From: Deltaproteobacteria bacterium
GTDB taxonomy: Bacteria > Desulfobacterota > Desulfobacteria > Desulfobacterales > JAFDCJ01
Direction of reading: 5' to 3'
Assembly (NCBI GenBank): GCA_024277475.1
Contig: JAJRVC010000563.1
Coordinates: 1-24,271 of the forward strand
Length of the DNA stretch: 24,271 nucleotides
Below the pieces are notes generated by a model. The model saw only the letters and a program-made list of their open reading frames with translations, had not been told where the DNA came from and did no database searches. Position 1 is the stretch's first letter. Every line of letters starts with the position of its first letter. Position numbers and translations under genes: made by a program. Of this stretch, positions 7,456 through 15,132 are shown piece by piece.

Positions 7456-7490
7456 TCCCCATAGCTTGCTGCGAGGAGGTTCATTGTTTA
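7456..7490. repeat. Degenerate short hairpin repeat in intergenic space
   Basis: CCCCATAGC, two bases TT, and GCTGCGAGG form an imperfect stem, followed by AGGTTCATTG. From memory, short elements with a CCCCGCAGC/GCTGCGGGG core and a TTCATT tail are scattered in Desulfobacterales genomes, and this looks like a decayed copy. Just upstream, CTATAGGG and CCCCATAG form another imperfect dyad. The call rests on pattern memory and is weak. Confidence 0.25.
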
Positions 7491-7574
7491 TCTACACTTT
7501 CAGATGTTCAGCAACCAGGCGAATCCGGAGAGATTGTATGCCGCGAGACGGCCGGGAATTAGAGGATAAATCAC

Positions 7575-8852
7575 ATGGCGGATTTGGATCATAGGCAACA
7601 ACGGATCATCGAAGCAACGGAGAAATTGGAGGCGGATATTATCGATTTCGCCAGTCGACTGGTAGCCGAACCCAGTACCCTGGGAGATGAAGCCTCGTCC
7701 CTGTTGGTACTGGAAACCGAGTTCAAACAACTGGGTTTCGAAACGGAAAAGGTGGTGATCGATCCGCAAATACTGGCCGATCACCCCGGTTTTGCCCCGG
7801 TGCCCTGGGGGTATGAAAACCGTTATAATGTTGTCGGATACCGGCCGGCCGACCATGAGGGCGGTCGCAGTTTATTGTTAAACGGTCATCTGGATGTGGT
7901 CGATCCGGGATGCCTTGATTTCTGGAAGAACGATCCCTTCAGCCCCGTAATCAAGGATGGATGGCTCTACGGCCGCGGGGCCGGGGATATGAAATCGGGC
8001 ATTGCCGCCATGATCTACGCCGTGCATGCCGTGGAAGTTGCCGGATTCGGAATGCAGGCTCCGGTGACCATGGAAGGGGTAATCGAAGAAGAGTGCAGCG
8101 GCAACGGTGCCCTGGCCTGTCTTCTTGCCGGATACGATGCCGACGCCACGCTGATTCCGGAACCCTTCGGGCCGACCATCCTGACCCATCAGGTGGGAGT
8201 TCTTTGGTTCAAGGTCACCGTGCGTGGCGCTTCCCGTCACGTTCTATCTGCAAGTTCCGGCGTAAATGCCATCGAAATTTGTTTTCCCATCATCGCAGCC
8301 TTGCGTTCGCTGGAAGCCGAACTCAATGACGGCCCGCGCCCTGAGGCCTACAAGCGCTTTGAACATCCATTGAATCTCAACATCGGGCTGTTCAACGGCG
8401 GCAACTGGCCGTCCTCGGTTCCGGACGAAGCCGTGTTTCACGGGCGGCTGTCCTATTTTCCCGAAGTTCGATTCAATGAAATCCGCAAGAAAATCATCCA
8501 GACGATCGAGAGGGCTTCCAAGAAGAACCCCTGGCTAACGCAAAACCCGCCTGAAATTGAATTTTACGGATTCCGTTCAGACGGCCATGCAGTTGCTCGA
8601 AACCTTCCGGCCTTTGATGCGCTCAACGACTGCCACCGGATGCTGACGGGCGTAAACACCGAAGCATACATCTCGACTTGTACCACGGATTTGCGTACCT
8701 TTCAATTATTTGGTCAGGGCCAGGCCACCTGCTATGGGCCGGTCGCTGAAAACATCCACGGCGCCAACGAACGGGTCCACATTCCAAGTGTGATGCAGGT
8801 GGCCAAAACCTACGCCTTGTTTTTGTCCCGCTGGTGCGGGCTTGTTGAATAA
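7575..8852 (+). CDS. M20 family zinc deacylase (ArgE/DapE-like)
   Basis: This 425-residue metal-dependent amidohydrolase has the M20 site: LNGHLDVVDP (H105, D107), GRGAGDMKSG (bridging D138), EEECSGNG (general base and metal ligand within E171-E173), LIPEP (E196) and a late NIHGANERVH (H395). The lid/dimerisation domain occupies about residues 205-320. Members remove acyl groups from N-acyl amino acids (ArgE, DapE) or cleave dipeptides. No residue here fixes the substrate. There is no signal peptide, so it is cytoplasmic. It lies in the same + strand block as the CoA-transferases, suggesting it frees an acid or amino acid for the same pathway. AGAGGAT upstream of ATG 7575 supports the start. 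Confidence 0.9.
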   Translation: MADLDHRQQRIIEATEKLEADIIDFASRLVAEPSTLGDEASSLLVLETEFKQLGFETEKVVIDPQILADHPGFAPVPWGYENRYNVVGYRPADHEGGRSLLLNGHLDVVDPGCLDFWKNDPFSPVIKDGWLYGRGAGDMKSGIAAMIYAVHAVEVAGFGMQAPVTMEGVIEEECSGNGALACLLAGYDADATLIPEPFGPTILTHQVGVLWFKVTVRGASRHVLSASSGVNAIEICFPIIAALRSLEAELNDGPRPEAYKRFEHPLNLNIGLFNGGNWPSSVPDEAVFHGRLSYFPEVRFNEIRKKIIQTIERASKKNPWLTQNPPEIEFYGFRSDGHAVARNLPAFDALNDCHRMLTGVNTEAYISTCTTDLRTFQLFGQGQATCYGPVAENIHGANERVHIPSVMQVAKTYALFLSRWCGLVE

Positions 8853-8973
8853 TTAGCCATCAAGCGGGGTGACTAAAATTTACTTGTGGGTTTTATGTCC
8901 AACGAGTTAACCCTAATTGGGTGCGGGTCAATATGTAAAAAGCCGTATACTTCGGAAAATATAGGAGTTTATA

Positions 8974-10842
8974 ATGCCGGACAACTCCCTTCTGAAAAAA
9001 TATCAATCAAAGCTTCGCACAGCCGAAGAGTCGGTTCGCCTGATCCGTTCCGGCCAGAGAGTTTTTATCGGATCTTCCTGTGGTGAACCCCAGCATCTGA
9101 TCAATGCGCTGATGGATAATGCAGACTATTTTTCAGATGTGGAGATTGTTCGCCTGTTAAGCCTGGAGGGCTCCCTGATAGCCCTGATGGCGGATGAATA
9201 TCAGGGTCGTAAATTCAATGTGCGGTCGATTTACCAGGGCTCCGATCAAACCAGGAGCCTGCGGGCCAACAAACGATTCATTACGCCCATAACCCTTTGT
9301 GCCGTTCCCGGTTTATTCAAAAAAAAGTTGCTGCCGCTTCATTTTGCATTAATTCAGGTTGCGTCGCCGGATGACCATGGTTGGATGAGCCTGGGCATTT
9401 CGGTGGATGTCACCCTGGCAGCCGCACAATCTGCTGCGGTTGTAATTGCCCAGGTAAATCCTAAGATGCCACGGATTCCGGGCCATGGTTTTATTAATAT
9501 CAATGATGTCGATGTTATCGTCGAACAGGAAGAAGATCTGCTGAGTGCATTTGATTTGCCTGAGTATGAATCTGCTGCTGAAATAGCAAAAATAACCGCT
9601 AATCTGATTGATGACGGTTGCACCATTCAACTCGGATTGGCCGAGCTCTCCAATTCTATCACCCAGGCCCTTGCACAAAAAAATGATCTCGGTGTCCACA
9701 CGGAAGTTTTAACCGATGATCTCATGGAACTGGCATCTAAAGGCGTGGTCACCAACCGCTATAAAGGCCTGAACGAGGGAAAACTTATCGCCAGCAGTGC
9801 CATTGGCAGCAAAGAATTCTACAAATTGTTGCATAACAATGTCGCCCTTGAGTTCAGACCCTCCGACTATGTCAACCACCCTGCCATTATTTCTCGACAC
9901 AATAAATTGGTTGTCGTTAATTTCGCCCGAACCATGGATCTCAGTGGGCAGGTTTATGCCGATGCGCTTCCCCAAAACCATTTTTCCGGGATAACGGGGA
10001 TGCTTGATTTCATACTGGGGGCGACAATGTCTTCGGGTGGAAAGTCAATTATGGTCATCCCCGCCCGAAGCATCGATGGCAAGACCAGCCGGATAATTTC
10101 GAAAACGGAAGCGGGGTCTATTGTGATACCCAAAGGGTATGTTTCTTATGTGGTCAGTGAATTCGGCCTAGTCAATCTTTTAGGCAAGAATATAGAGGAA
10201 AGAGCGATGGCAATGATCAGTCTGGCCCACCCTGATTTTCGCGACGAACTCTTTCACGACGCACAGCAAGCCGGTCTCATTGATCGCCATAGAACACTGA
10301 CGGAATCCCTGTTCGGAGTTTATCCTTCCAGGATGGAAGAAACCCGCAAAATTGACGGTCAACTAGTGACTTTCCGTCCCACTAAAGCGGTCGATGGTCG
10401 CCTTATTCAGGAATATTTTTATTCGCTGGATGAAAAAGATGTGCGGGCCAGATTTTTCGGTATCCGCAGAAATTTCTTCAGAGAAGATATGGAGGGCATG
10501 TTCCAGGTAGACTATGTCAAAAATCTATCCATCGTTGCGGTTACCGGAGAAGTGGGGTTTGAAAAAATAATCGGCCTGGGAGAGTATGCCTTCGCACAGG
10601 GGACGGTGGCGGAAATTGCGTTTGCCATATCCAGGCAATGGCAGCGCCGGGGAATCGCCGGCATACTTTTGGAAAAAATCACCGAGGCCGCCCGGGAAAA
10701 CGGCTTTACCGACCTGATCGCCTATACCGATCCACACAACACAGGCATGATCAAGCTGTTTAATAAATTACCCTATAAAGTGGAAGCCGTCCTTGACGGC
10801 GGCATGTTGATGCTGAAGTGCAATTTTGAGAAAGCGCTTTAA
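8974..10842 (+). CDS. Bifunctional acetyl-CoA hydrolase/transferase family protein fused to GNAT acetyltransferase
   Basis: This 622-residue protein is a fusion. Residues ~1-440 are a class I CoA-transferase of the acetyl-CoA hydrolase/4-hydroxybutyrate CoA-transferase type: the catalytic Glu is probably E244 in GVHTEVLTDDLMEL, and the C-terminal half includes FILGATMSSGGKS and a SYVVSEFGLVNLLGK stretch. Residues ~460-615 form a GNAT N-acetyltransferase with the acetyl-CoA loop QRRGIAG (557-563) in ISRQWQRRGIAG. One part could make or use an acyl-CoA that the other transfers to an amine or lysine, possibly regulating itself (inference). The ATG at 8974 follows ATAGGAG. The gene ends 8 bases before a dispersed repeat. 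The fusion is a known family architecture. Confidence 0.88.
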   Translation: MPDNSLLKKYQSKLRTAEESVRLIRSGQRVFIGSSCGEPQHLINALMDNADYFSDVEIVRLLSLEGSLIALMADEYQGRKFNVRSIYQGSDQTRSLRANKRFITPITLCAVPGLFKKKLLPLHFALIQVASPDDHGWMSLGISVDVTLAAAQSAAVVIAQVNPKMPRIPGHGFININDVDVIVEQEEDLLSAFDLPEYESAAEIAKITANLIDDGCTIQLGLAELSNSITQALAQKNDLGVHTEVLTDDLMELASKGVVTNRYKGLNEGKLIASSAIGSKEFYKLLHNNVALEFRPSDYVNHPAIISRHNKLVVVNFARTMDLSGQVYADALPQNHFSGITGMLDFILGATMSSGGKSIMVIPARSIDGKTSRIISKTEAGSIVIPKGYVSYVVSEFGLVNLLGKNIEERAMAMISLAHPDFRDELFHDAQQAGLIDRHRTLTESLFGVYPSRMEETRKIDGQLVTFRPTKAVDGRLIQEYFYSLDEKDVRARFFGIRRNFFREDMEGMFQVDYVKNLSIVAVTGEVGFEKIIGLGEYAFAQGTVAEIAFAISRQWQRRGIAGILLEKITEAARENGFTDLIAYTDPHNTGMIKLFNKLPYKVEAVLDGGMLMLKCNFEKAL

Positions 10843-10850
10843 TCACTTAA

Positions 10851-10961
10851 GATGTGGCCACAAAAAGGCACAAAAAACACAAAAATAAAATTTAATACTA
10901 AATTATTTCAATAGTATAGAAGATCAAAATTCGAGAATTTTGACTTTTCACGAGATTGTCA
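10851..10961 (+). repeat. Dispersed 3'-end repeat, copy 3 of 4
   Basis: This copy begins eight bases after the TAA of the CoA-transferase/GNAT gene. The first base block GATGTGGCCACAAAAAGGC differs by one base from copy 2, while the middle (AATACTAAATTATTTC) has drifted. The hairpin TCAAAATTC/GAATTTTGA with centre GA is intact, followed by CTTTTCACGAGATTGTCA. A second, different repeat starts 20 bases further on. Confidence 0.9.
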
Positions 10962-10980
10962 CTTGAAAGGGACTATACTT

Positions 10981-11029
10981 TTTACGAGACTACACTCAAA
11001 ACAAGTGGCCCCCTGGGGTCAGTAAACTC
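10981..11029 (+). repeat. Short repeat family 2, copy A
   Basis: This 49-base block starts TTTTTACGAGACTACACTC and continues through GTGGCCCCCTGGGGTCAGT. It matches the block at 16500-16548 at 38 of 49 positions with no gaps, in the same orientation. Both hold a GCCCC/GGGG(C) dyad. Its first bases TTTTTACGAGA also match the end of the 111-bp repeat that lies just upstream, so the two families may share an end. Confidence 0.6.
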
Positions 11030-11165
11030 CCATGTTTCAACGCTAGGGTAAAGGCAGCGAACCTCTTTCTTACGATTCTGAGTTATAACCTGTTTTATTT
11101 ACATTCAAAAACTGACAGAGATAGGATTTTTACAGCTCCTGATTTTTGATGAATCAGATTCACAC

Positions 11166-11194
11166 TTGACAGACAACATTAATTTTCTTAAACT
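11166..11194 (+). promoter_or_regulatory. Probable sigma-70 promoter of the ABC importer operon
   Basis: TTGACA (11166-11171) is separated by 17 bases from TAAACT (11189-11194; 4 of 6 matches to TATAAT). Transcription would start near 11200, about 65 bases before the ATG of the substrate-binding protein. I see no riboswitch or T-box in the leader. The rest of the 424-bp gap from 10843 holds the two repeats and otherwise unassigned AT-rich sequence. Confidence 0.6.
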
Positions 11195-11266
11195 CCGCCA
11201 GCATTAAAGCGTTTTGCGACACTTAATTTATTAACCAAGGAAACGGGATAAAAAAAGGAGGCACAG

Positions 11267-12226
11267 ATGACAAAAAAATTCTTAGGGTTGGTCGTAGCGG
11301 TGATAATGGTTGTACTGATAATGCCTGGAACTGCGCCGGCAAAAACTTTTAGGATCGGTGTTACGCAGATTGTTTCCCACCCCGCACTGGATGCAGATCA
11401 GAAGGGTTTTGAAAAGGCACTCAAAGATGCAGGCCTGGATGTCAAATACGACTACCAGAATGCCCAGGGTGATATGTCCAACGCCCAGGCAATAGCAAGG
11501 AAATTCAAAGGTGACGACCTCGACCTGGTTCACTGCATCGCCACGCCCACCTCACAGGCAATCGTCAAGGTAATTACCAAAACGCCCGTAGTTTATTCCT
11601 CGGTAACAGACCCTGTCGATGCGGGGCTTGTAAAAACCATGGATGCCGCCGGTGGCAACGTGACCGGTGTGTCTGATGCCTGGCCTTATGAGCGCCAGGT
11701 CAAACTCCACCACGAAATGGTCCCTACAGCCAAAAAATGGGGAACAATCTATAATGCCGGAGACGCCAATTCAGTCAAGAGCATAGCATGGGCGCGGGCG
11801 GCAATGAAAAAATACGGTCTCGAATATATCGAGGTAACCGTGTCCACTTCGGCCGAGGTTTATATGGCGGCCCAGTCACTGATTGACCGTGTAGACGCCA
11901 TATTTATAATCTCCGACAATACCGTGGTTTCAGCATTTGAGTCCCTTGTGAAGGTCTGTAATGACAAGAAAAAGCCACTCTTTGGCGGAGGTACCGAATC
12001 CGTGCCGCGCGGTTCGGTTGCGGCCCTTGGTTTCGACTATTTCCAGGTGGGTTACACTGCGGGTCTAAAAGCGGTTCAGATTCTTAAAGACGGCAAAAAG
12101 CCGGGGGACATTCCCTCCAGCCTGACCCAAAAACTGCGTCTTGTCGTAAACCTCAAGGCAGCCAAAGCCCAGGGGCTCAAGCTTGATGAAAAATTCATCA
12201 AAATGGCAGATGAAGTTATTAGATAG
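11267..12226 (+). CDS. ABC transporter substrate-binding protein, TrpX/ABC_sub_bind family
   Basis: This 319-residue protein begins with a clear Sec signal peptide: MTKKF, a hydrophobic run VVAVIMVVLIM, and cleavage after APA (residue 25). The mature part has the type I periplasmic-binding fold of the ABC_sub_bind family: FRIGVTQIVSHPALD, then IATPTSQAIVKV, PVVYSSVTDPVDAGLV and a C-terminal hinge strand. It delivers its ligand in the periplasm to the permease and ATPase encoded next. Relatives in Gram-positive bacteria bind tryptophan (TrpX); ligands in Deltaproteobacteria are mostly unassigned, so the substrate is only suggested. The ATG is fixed by AAAAAAGGAGG. There is no lipobox Cys, so the protein is periplasmic and not lipid-anchored. 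Confidence 0.9.
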   Translation: MTKKFLGLVVAVIMVVLIMPGTAPAKTFRIGVTQIVSHPALDADQKGFEKALKDAGLDVKYDYQNAQGDMSNAQAIARKFKGDDLDLVHCIATPTSQAIVKVITKTPVVYSSVTDPVDAGLVKTMDAAGGNVTGVSDAWPYERQVKLHHEMVPTAKKWGTIYNAGDANSVKSIAWARAAMKKYGLEYIEVTVSTSAEVYMAAQSLIDRVDAIFIISDNTVVSAFESLVKVCNDKKKPLFGGGTESVPRGSVAALGFDYFQVGYTAGLKAVQILKDGKKPGDIPSSLTQKLRLVVNLKAAKAQGLKLDEKFIKMADEVIR

Positions 12227-12240
12227 TACCCATTAATCAA

Positions 12241-12286
12241 AAGCCGCGTCCCGTAAGTACCTTTTCATCTATACCGGGCGTGGCTT
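12241..12286 (+). promoter_or_regulatory. Intercistronic stem-loop between substrate-binding protein and permease genes
   Basis: AAGCCGCGTCC (12241-12251) pairs with GGGCGTGGCTT (12276-12286) over 11 bp, including two G-U wobbles, around a 24-base loop. There is no T-run, so it is unlikely to stop transcription completely. Stem-loops after the binding-protein gene often protect its mRNA from 3' decay, so the binding protein is made in excess over the membrane parts. It also argues against GTG 12280 as the permease start, since that codon would sit in the stem. Confidence 0.55.
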
Positions 12287-12306
12287 CATCCTCACTAAGG
12301 ATCGCC

Positions 12307-13194
12307 ATGCTCTATATTATTCCCATATCTCTGGAACAGGGTCTGGCTTATGCACTCGTGGCCCTTGGTATCGCCCTTACGTTTCGCGTGTTATCCTTTC
12401 CTGATCTGACGGTTGACGGTAGCTTCCCGTTGGGCGGAGCAGTTGCGGCCAGATTGATTTTTGACGGAATCGATCCGGTTACATCAACACTGATCGCTAT
12501 GGCAGCCGGTTTTGTTGCCGGATGTCTGACCGGAATATTTGCCACTAAATTTAAAATCAATTCCCTCCTGGCCGGAATCCTGATGATGACCATACTCTAT
12601 TCGGTCAACCTTCGTATAATGGGCCGTGCCAACATCCCGGTGCTGAACAAAACAACCCTGTTCACCACGATGGAAGCATGGGATATATCGCGTGACATAC
12701 CGGTCATAATTTTCTTTTTAGTTGTCGCCGTTTTGTGCAAGATACTGATTGATGTCTTCCTCCACACGGAGTACGGCCTGGCTCTCAGGGCCACGGGGGA
12801 CAATGAAGAGATGATTCGTTCACTGGGGGTTAATACAGATACGGCTACTATTTTCGGGCTTGGGCTGTCAAACACCATGGTGGCCCTGGCCGGCGCCCTG
12901 ATTGCCCAGGATCAGGGTTTTGCCGACGTGGGCATGGGTATCGGTATGATTGTTGCGGGCCTGGCATCAATTATCATCGGAGAGGCCTTGTTTAAGCCTG
13001 ATACGGTGATAAAAATCACTTTTGCCGCGGTCATTGGTTCCGTTGTGTATCGCTTTATTATAGCCCTCGGTATGCGCCTGGGACTTGCTCCGACGGATCT
13101 CAAAATGGCTACCGGGCTCATGGTGGTTATAGCACTGGCAATTCCGGCCATACGCGGAAAACGGGAAAAAAAATTAAAGCTGAGAGGAGTCTGA
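12307..13194 (+). CDS. ABC transporter permease, TrpY family
   Basis: This polytopic inner-membrane protein (295 residues from the ATG at 12307) belongs to the branched-chain/BPD_transp_2 permease class. It has SLEQGLAYALVALGIALTFRVL near the N-terminus, the LSFPDLTVDGSFPLGGAV motif typical of the TrpY-type subgroup, about 8-9 hydrophobic segments, and a cytoplasmic EYGLALRATGDNEEMIRSLG coupling loop for the ATPase. A longer frame from GTG 12280 exists, but that codon lies in a stem-loop and lacks a ribosome site. AAGG precedes ATG 12307. It forms the channel for the ligand brought by the upstream binding protein. It ends three bases before the ATPase start. Confidence 0.9.
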   Translation: MLYIIPISLEQGLAYALVALGIALTFRVLSFPDLTVDGSFPLGGAVAARLIFDGIDPVTSTLIAMAAGFVAGCLTGIFATKFKINSLLAGILMMTILYSVNLRIMGRANIPVLNKTTLFTTMEAWDISRDIPVIIFFLVVAVLCKILIDVFLHTEYGLALRATGDNEEMIRSLGVNTDTATIFGLGLSNTMVALAGALIAQDQGFADVGMGIGMIVAGLASIIIGEALFKPDTVIKITFAAVIGSVVYRFIIALGMRLGLAPTDLKMATGLMVVIALAIPAIRGKREKKLKLRGV

Positions 13195-13197
13195 ATC

Positions 13198-13992
13198 TTG
13201 GCTGATAAAATGCTGACGCTGAAAGGAATCACAAAAATATTCAACCAGGGCACCCAGGACGAAAAGCGGGCTCTGGACGATTTTAGCCTCCAAGTCGCAG
13301 ACAGTGATTTCATCACCATCATCGGTTCCAATGGTGCGGGGAAAACGACTCTTTTGAACGTCATTGCCGGAACAACTGAGCCTGACGAAGGGCAACTGAT
13401 TGTGGACGGCCGGGACGTAACGAGATGGCCTGATTATAAAATGGCCCGGTTTATATCCCGGGTATTCCAAAGCCCGACAATGGGTACGGCAGGTGAAATG
13501 ACCATAGAAGAAAACCTTTGCCTGGCTGAACTACGGGGCAAAAAGCGGAGTCTTAAGTGGGGGGTCACAGGCAACAGGCGTTCCAAATATAAGGAAATAC
13601 TAAAAGTCCTTGATCTCAATCTGGAAGACAGGCTGAAACAATCCGTAGGGATGTTGTCCGGTGGACAACGCCAATCCCTGACCCTGCTTATGACAACCCT
13701 GGCTCCTCCCAAGGTGCTTTTGCTCGATGAACACACCGCTGCTCTGGACCCACGAACTGCTACCAAGGTAATGGATTTGACCGATTCTATGGTACAGGAA
13801 AACAGGTTGACGACCCTGATGGTCACCCACAATATGAATCAGGCACTCAAATACGGCAACAGGATGGTCATGCTTCACCAAGGCAAGATCCAGCTCGACA
13901 TAAAAGGTGAAGAAAAGAAAAAAATGAGCGTGGCGGATATCATTGCCGAATTTGGACAAACCCTGAAGGACGAAACGCTGCTTTCAGCCTGA
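13198..13992 (+). CDS. ABC transporter ATP-binding protein, TrpZ family
   Basis: This 264-residue ATPase drives the importer. Walker A GSNGAGKTT is at 43-51 (K49), the Q-loop at Q91, signature LSGGQ at 153-157, Walker B VLLLDE at 173-178 and the switch His at 211 (MVTHN). The start is TTG 13198: GAGAGGAG lies eight bases upstream, whereas the first ATG (13210) is 20 bases away. The D-loop region reads DEHTAALDP, with His replacing the more usual Pro after Glu, as in TrpZ-type relatives. It is translated three bases after the permease stop, so the stoichiometry is probably coupled. Confidence 0.92.
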   Translation: MADKMLTLKGITKIFNQGTQDEKRALDDFSLQVADSDFITIIGSNGAGKTTLLNVIAGTTEPDEGQLIVDGRDVTRWPDYKMARFISRVFQSPTMGTAGEMTIEENLCLAELRGKKRSLKWGVTGNRRSKYKEILKVLDLNLEDRLKQSVGMLSGGQRQSLTLLMTTLAPPKVLLLDEHTAALDPRTATKVMDLTDSMVQENRLTTLMVTHNMNQALKYGNRMVMLHQGKIQLDIKGEEKKKMSVADIIAEFGQTLKDETLLSA

Positions 13993-14069
13993 GCACGTTT
14001 CAATCGGAATTTTTCCATACGGAGCCTTTTCAGCAGTCATCTGACTTCCGGCCTCTGACCATCTATCCT

Positions 14070-14261
14070 CTACTCATAGGCAATAACTCTGATCACACCA
14101 ATGCTGCCGCTTTCATCCTCAGTGCAGGTATCACTGACTGATATGACCTTTTGCACCTTGTTTTCCTCGATGAACTTGTTGACCATTGCATCCAGATCTT
14201 CGAGTTCTTTTCGGGCTTGAAATATTTTTAACGGACTGGCGAATGTTTTGACTTTGATCAT
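14070..14261 (-). CDS. Small Cse60-like protein
   Basis: This 63-residue protein starts MIKVKTFASPLKIFQARKEL and ends GSIGVIRVIAYE. The ATG at 14261 is fixed by AAGGAGG a few bases upstream; a TTG 21 bases earlier would put the ribosome site inside the coding region. A short beta strand, a helix ending VNKFIEENKVQKV, then strands S..D and GVIRVIAYE, resemble the Cse60 family (about 60 residues, IKVK-F start), first known as a sigma-E-dependent sporulation gene of Bacillus. Homologues occur in non-sporulating bacteria, with no known function. The similarity is by pattern only. It lies in the same direction as, and downstream of, the VapC-type toxin gene with a 95-bp gap. Confidence 0.6.
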   Translation of the reverse strand: MIKVKTFASPLKIFQARKELEDLDAMVNKFIEENKVQKVISVSDTCTEDESGSIGVIRVIAYE

Positions 14262-14356
14262 AACTTGGCCTCCTTGTGACAAGAAACGGTAATGAAAAAA
14301 AACGGCATCAATTTCGCGGCTTGCTCAACTGCCTTGTTCCTCAACTTATTTAATGG

Positions 14357-14755
14357 TTACCAAAAACTTCGAACATTTTCATAAGAAAGAATTTTTTCAT
14401 CTTTCGTCAATATCGTTGCATTTTCTTCCCTTGCCGTTGCCACAATAATTTGGTCAGCCGGATCATTATGGAAAGGTTGGGGTAGTACAGTTGAGCGGTA
14501 TGATAAAACAGGAGAGAGAGGCACTAACCTAAGTTTTGGCATATCAAGGGCAGTATTTATCCAATCTTCTGGGTCACACGAAATTCCAACTTTCTTTTTT
14601 TCGAGGAGTTTGCTGAATTCCCATGGAGAAATTGCAGACAATAGTATCTCATCGTACATCTCAGCATTGCCAATTAATCCTTTAACCCTTTGTGACAATT
14701 TCTCTGGATTCATGTTCCACCAGATCCAGGTGTGTGTATCAAGCAGATATATCAT
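14357..14755 (-). CDS. PIN-domain RNase toxin (VapC-like)
   Basis: From ATG 14755 the protein has 132 residues. PIN-domain acidic residues are visible: D6 in IYLLDTHTWIWW, E46 in ISPWEFSKLL, D98/D101 in FHNDPADQIIVATA and D119 in ILTKDEKIL. These bind Mg2+ and cut RNA. The LLDTHTWIWW start marks the subgroup paired with Phd-type antitoxins. The ATG overlaps the antitoxin stop as ATGA (14752-14755), so translation is coupled. A frame five codons longer is open but overlaps the antitoxin more and has no ribosome site. The catalytic set looks intact. Toxicity is inferred from family knowledge. Confidence 0.9.
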   Translation of the reverse strand: MIYLLDTHTWIWWNMNPEKLSQRVKGLIGNAEMYDEILLSAISPWEFSKLLEKKKVGISCDPEDWINTALDMPKLRLVPLSPVLSYRSTVLPQPFHNDPADQIIVATAREENATILTKDEKILSYENVRSFW

Positions 14756-14985
14756 TTGCAGGAATCCCACATTTCCTCACCCAATGGTGAGATTACATCT
14801 TTTTCAAAAACAAGAGCGTCAGAAAGTCTGCCCGGCTTGGGGTTTATATCACAAGTGCGATACGGTGTTATTTGGGCTAACGGCTTACCTCGCTTTGTGA
14901 TGACAATTATTTCCTGTGTTTTGGCAACTCGGTCCAAAATTTTCAAGGCATGTGATTTAAATTCGCTAATTCCCATGGTTTTCAT
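14752..14985 (-). CDS. Phd-family type II antitoxin for the PIN toxin
   Basis: This 77-residue antitoxin reads MKTMGISEFKSHALKILDRV, then IIVITKRGKPLAQITPY, the Phd/YefM DNA-binding half. The C-terminal tail (LSDALVFEKDVISPLGEEMWDS) is a typical toxin-binding segment. The ATG at 14985 follows a strong AAAGGAGGTGG site. The upstream in-frame extension (to 15033) is rejected because it would include the ribosome site. It neutralises the PIN toxin translated from the overlapping ATGA and probably represses the promoter at 15010-15038. Confidence 0.9.
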   Translation of the reverse strand: MKTMGISEFKSHALKILDRVAKTQEIIVITKRGKPLAQITPYRTCDINPKPGRLSDALVFEKDVISPLGEEMWDSCK

Positions 14986-15009
14986 ATAGCCACCTCCTTT
15001 ATAAAAAAA

Positions 15010-15038
15010 ATAGTAGTCAATTTGAATGGTCAAGTCAA
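15010..15038 (-). promoter_or_regulatory. Promoter of the Phd/PIN toxin-antitoxin operon
   Basis: On the minus strand TTGACT (15038-15033) is followed after 17 bases by TACTAT (15015-15010). The -35 matches consensus at 5 of 6 positions and the -10 at 4 of 6. The 17-bp spacer contains TTGAC again (direct repeat with the -35), a possible operator element. Transcription would start near 15003, just ahead of the ribosome site. Confidence 0.6.
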
Positions 15039-15132
15039 GGGAAAAAGGTGAATTTCAGAAGGCAGAAAAGTGTTCATAGATGGAAAATTTTACATATATT
15101 ACCCTATATTTTCCGTTTTATCCGGATTGGGT

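Noticed and set aside
10180..10362. 60-residue minus frame inside the CoA-transferase/GNAT gene
   Set aside because: It is fully antisense to a conserved coding region, with no start signal.
12280..12306. GTG start extending the permease by nine residues
   Set aside because: The codon lies in the right arm of a stem-loop and has no ribosome site; ATG 12307 fits the family start.
14732..14989. 85-residue + strand open frame over the Phd antitoxin
   Set aside because: It is antisense to a well-supported antitoxin with a strong ribosome site and promoter.
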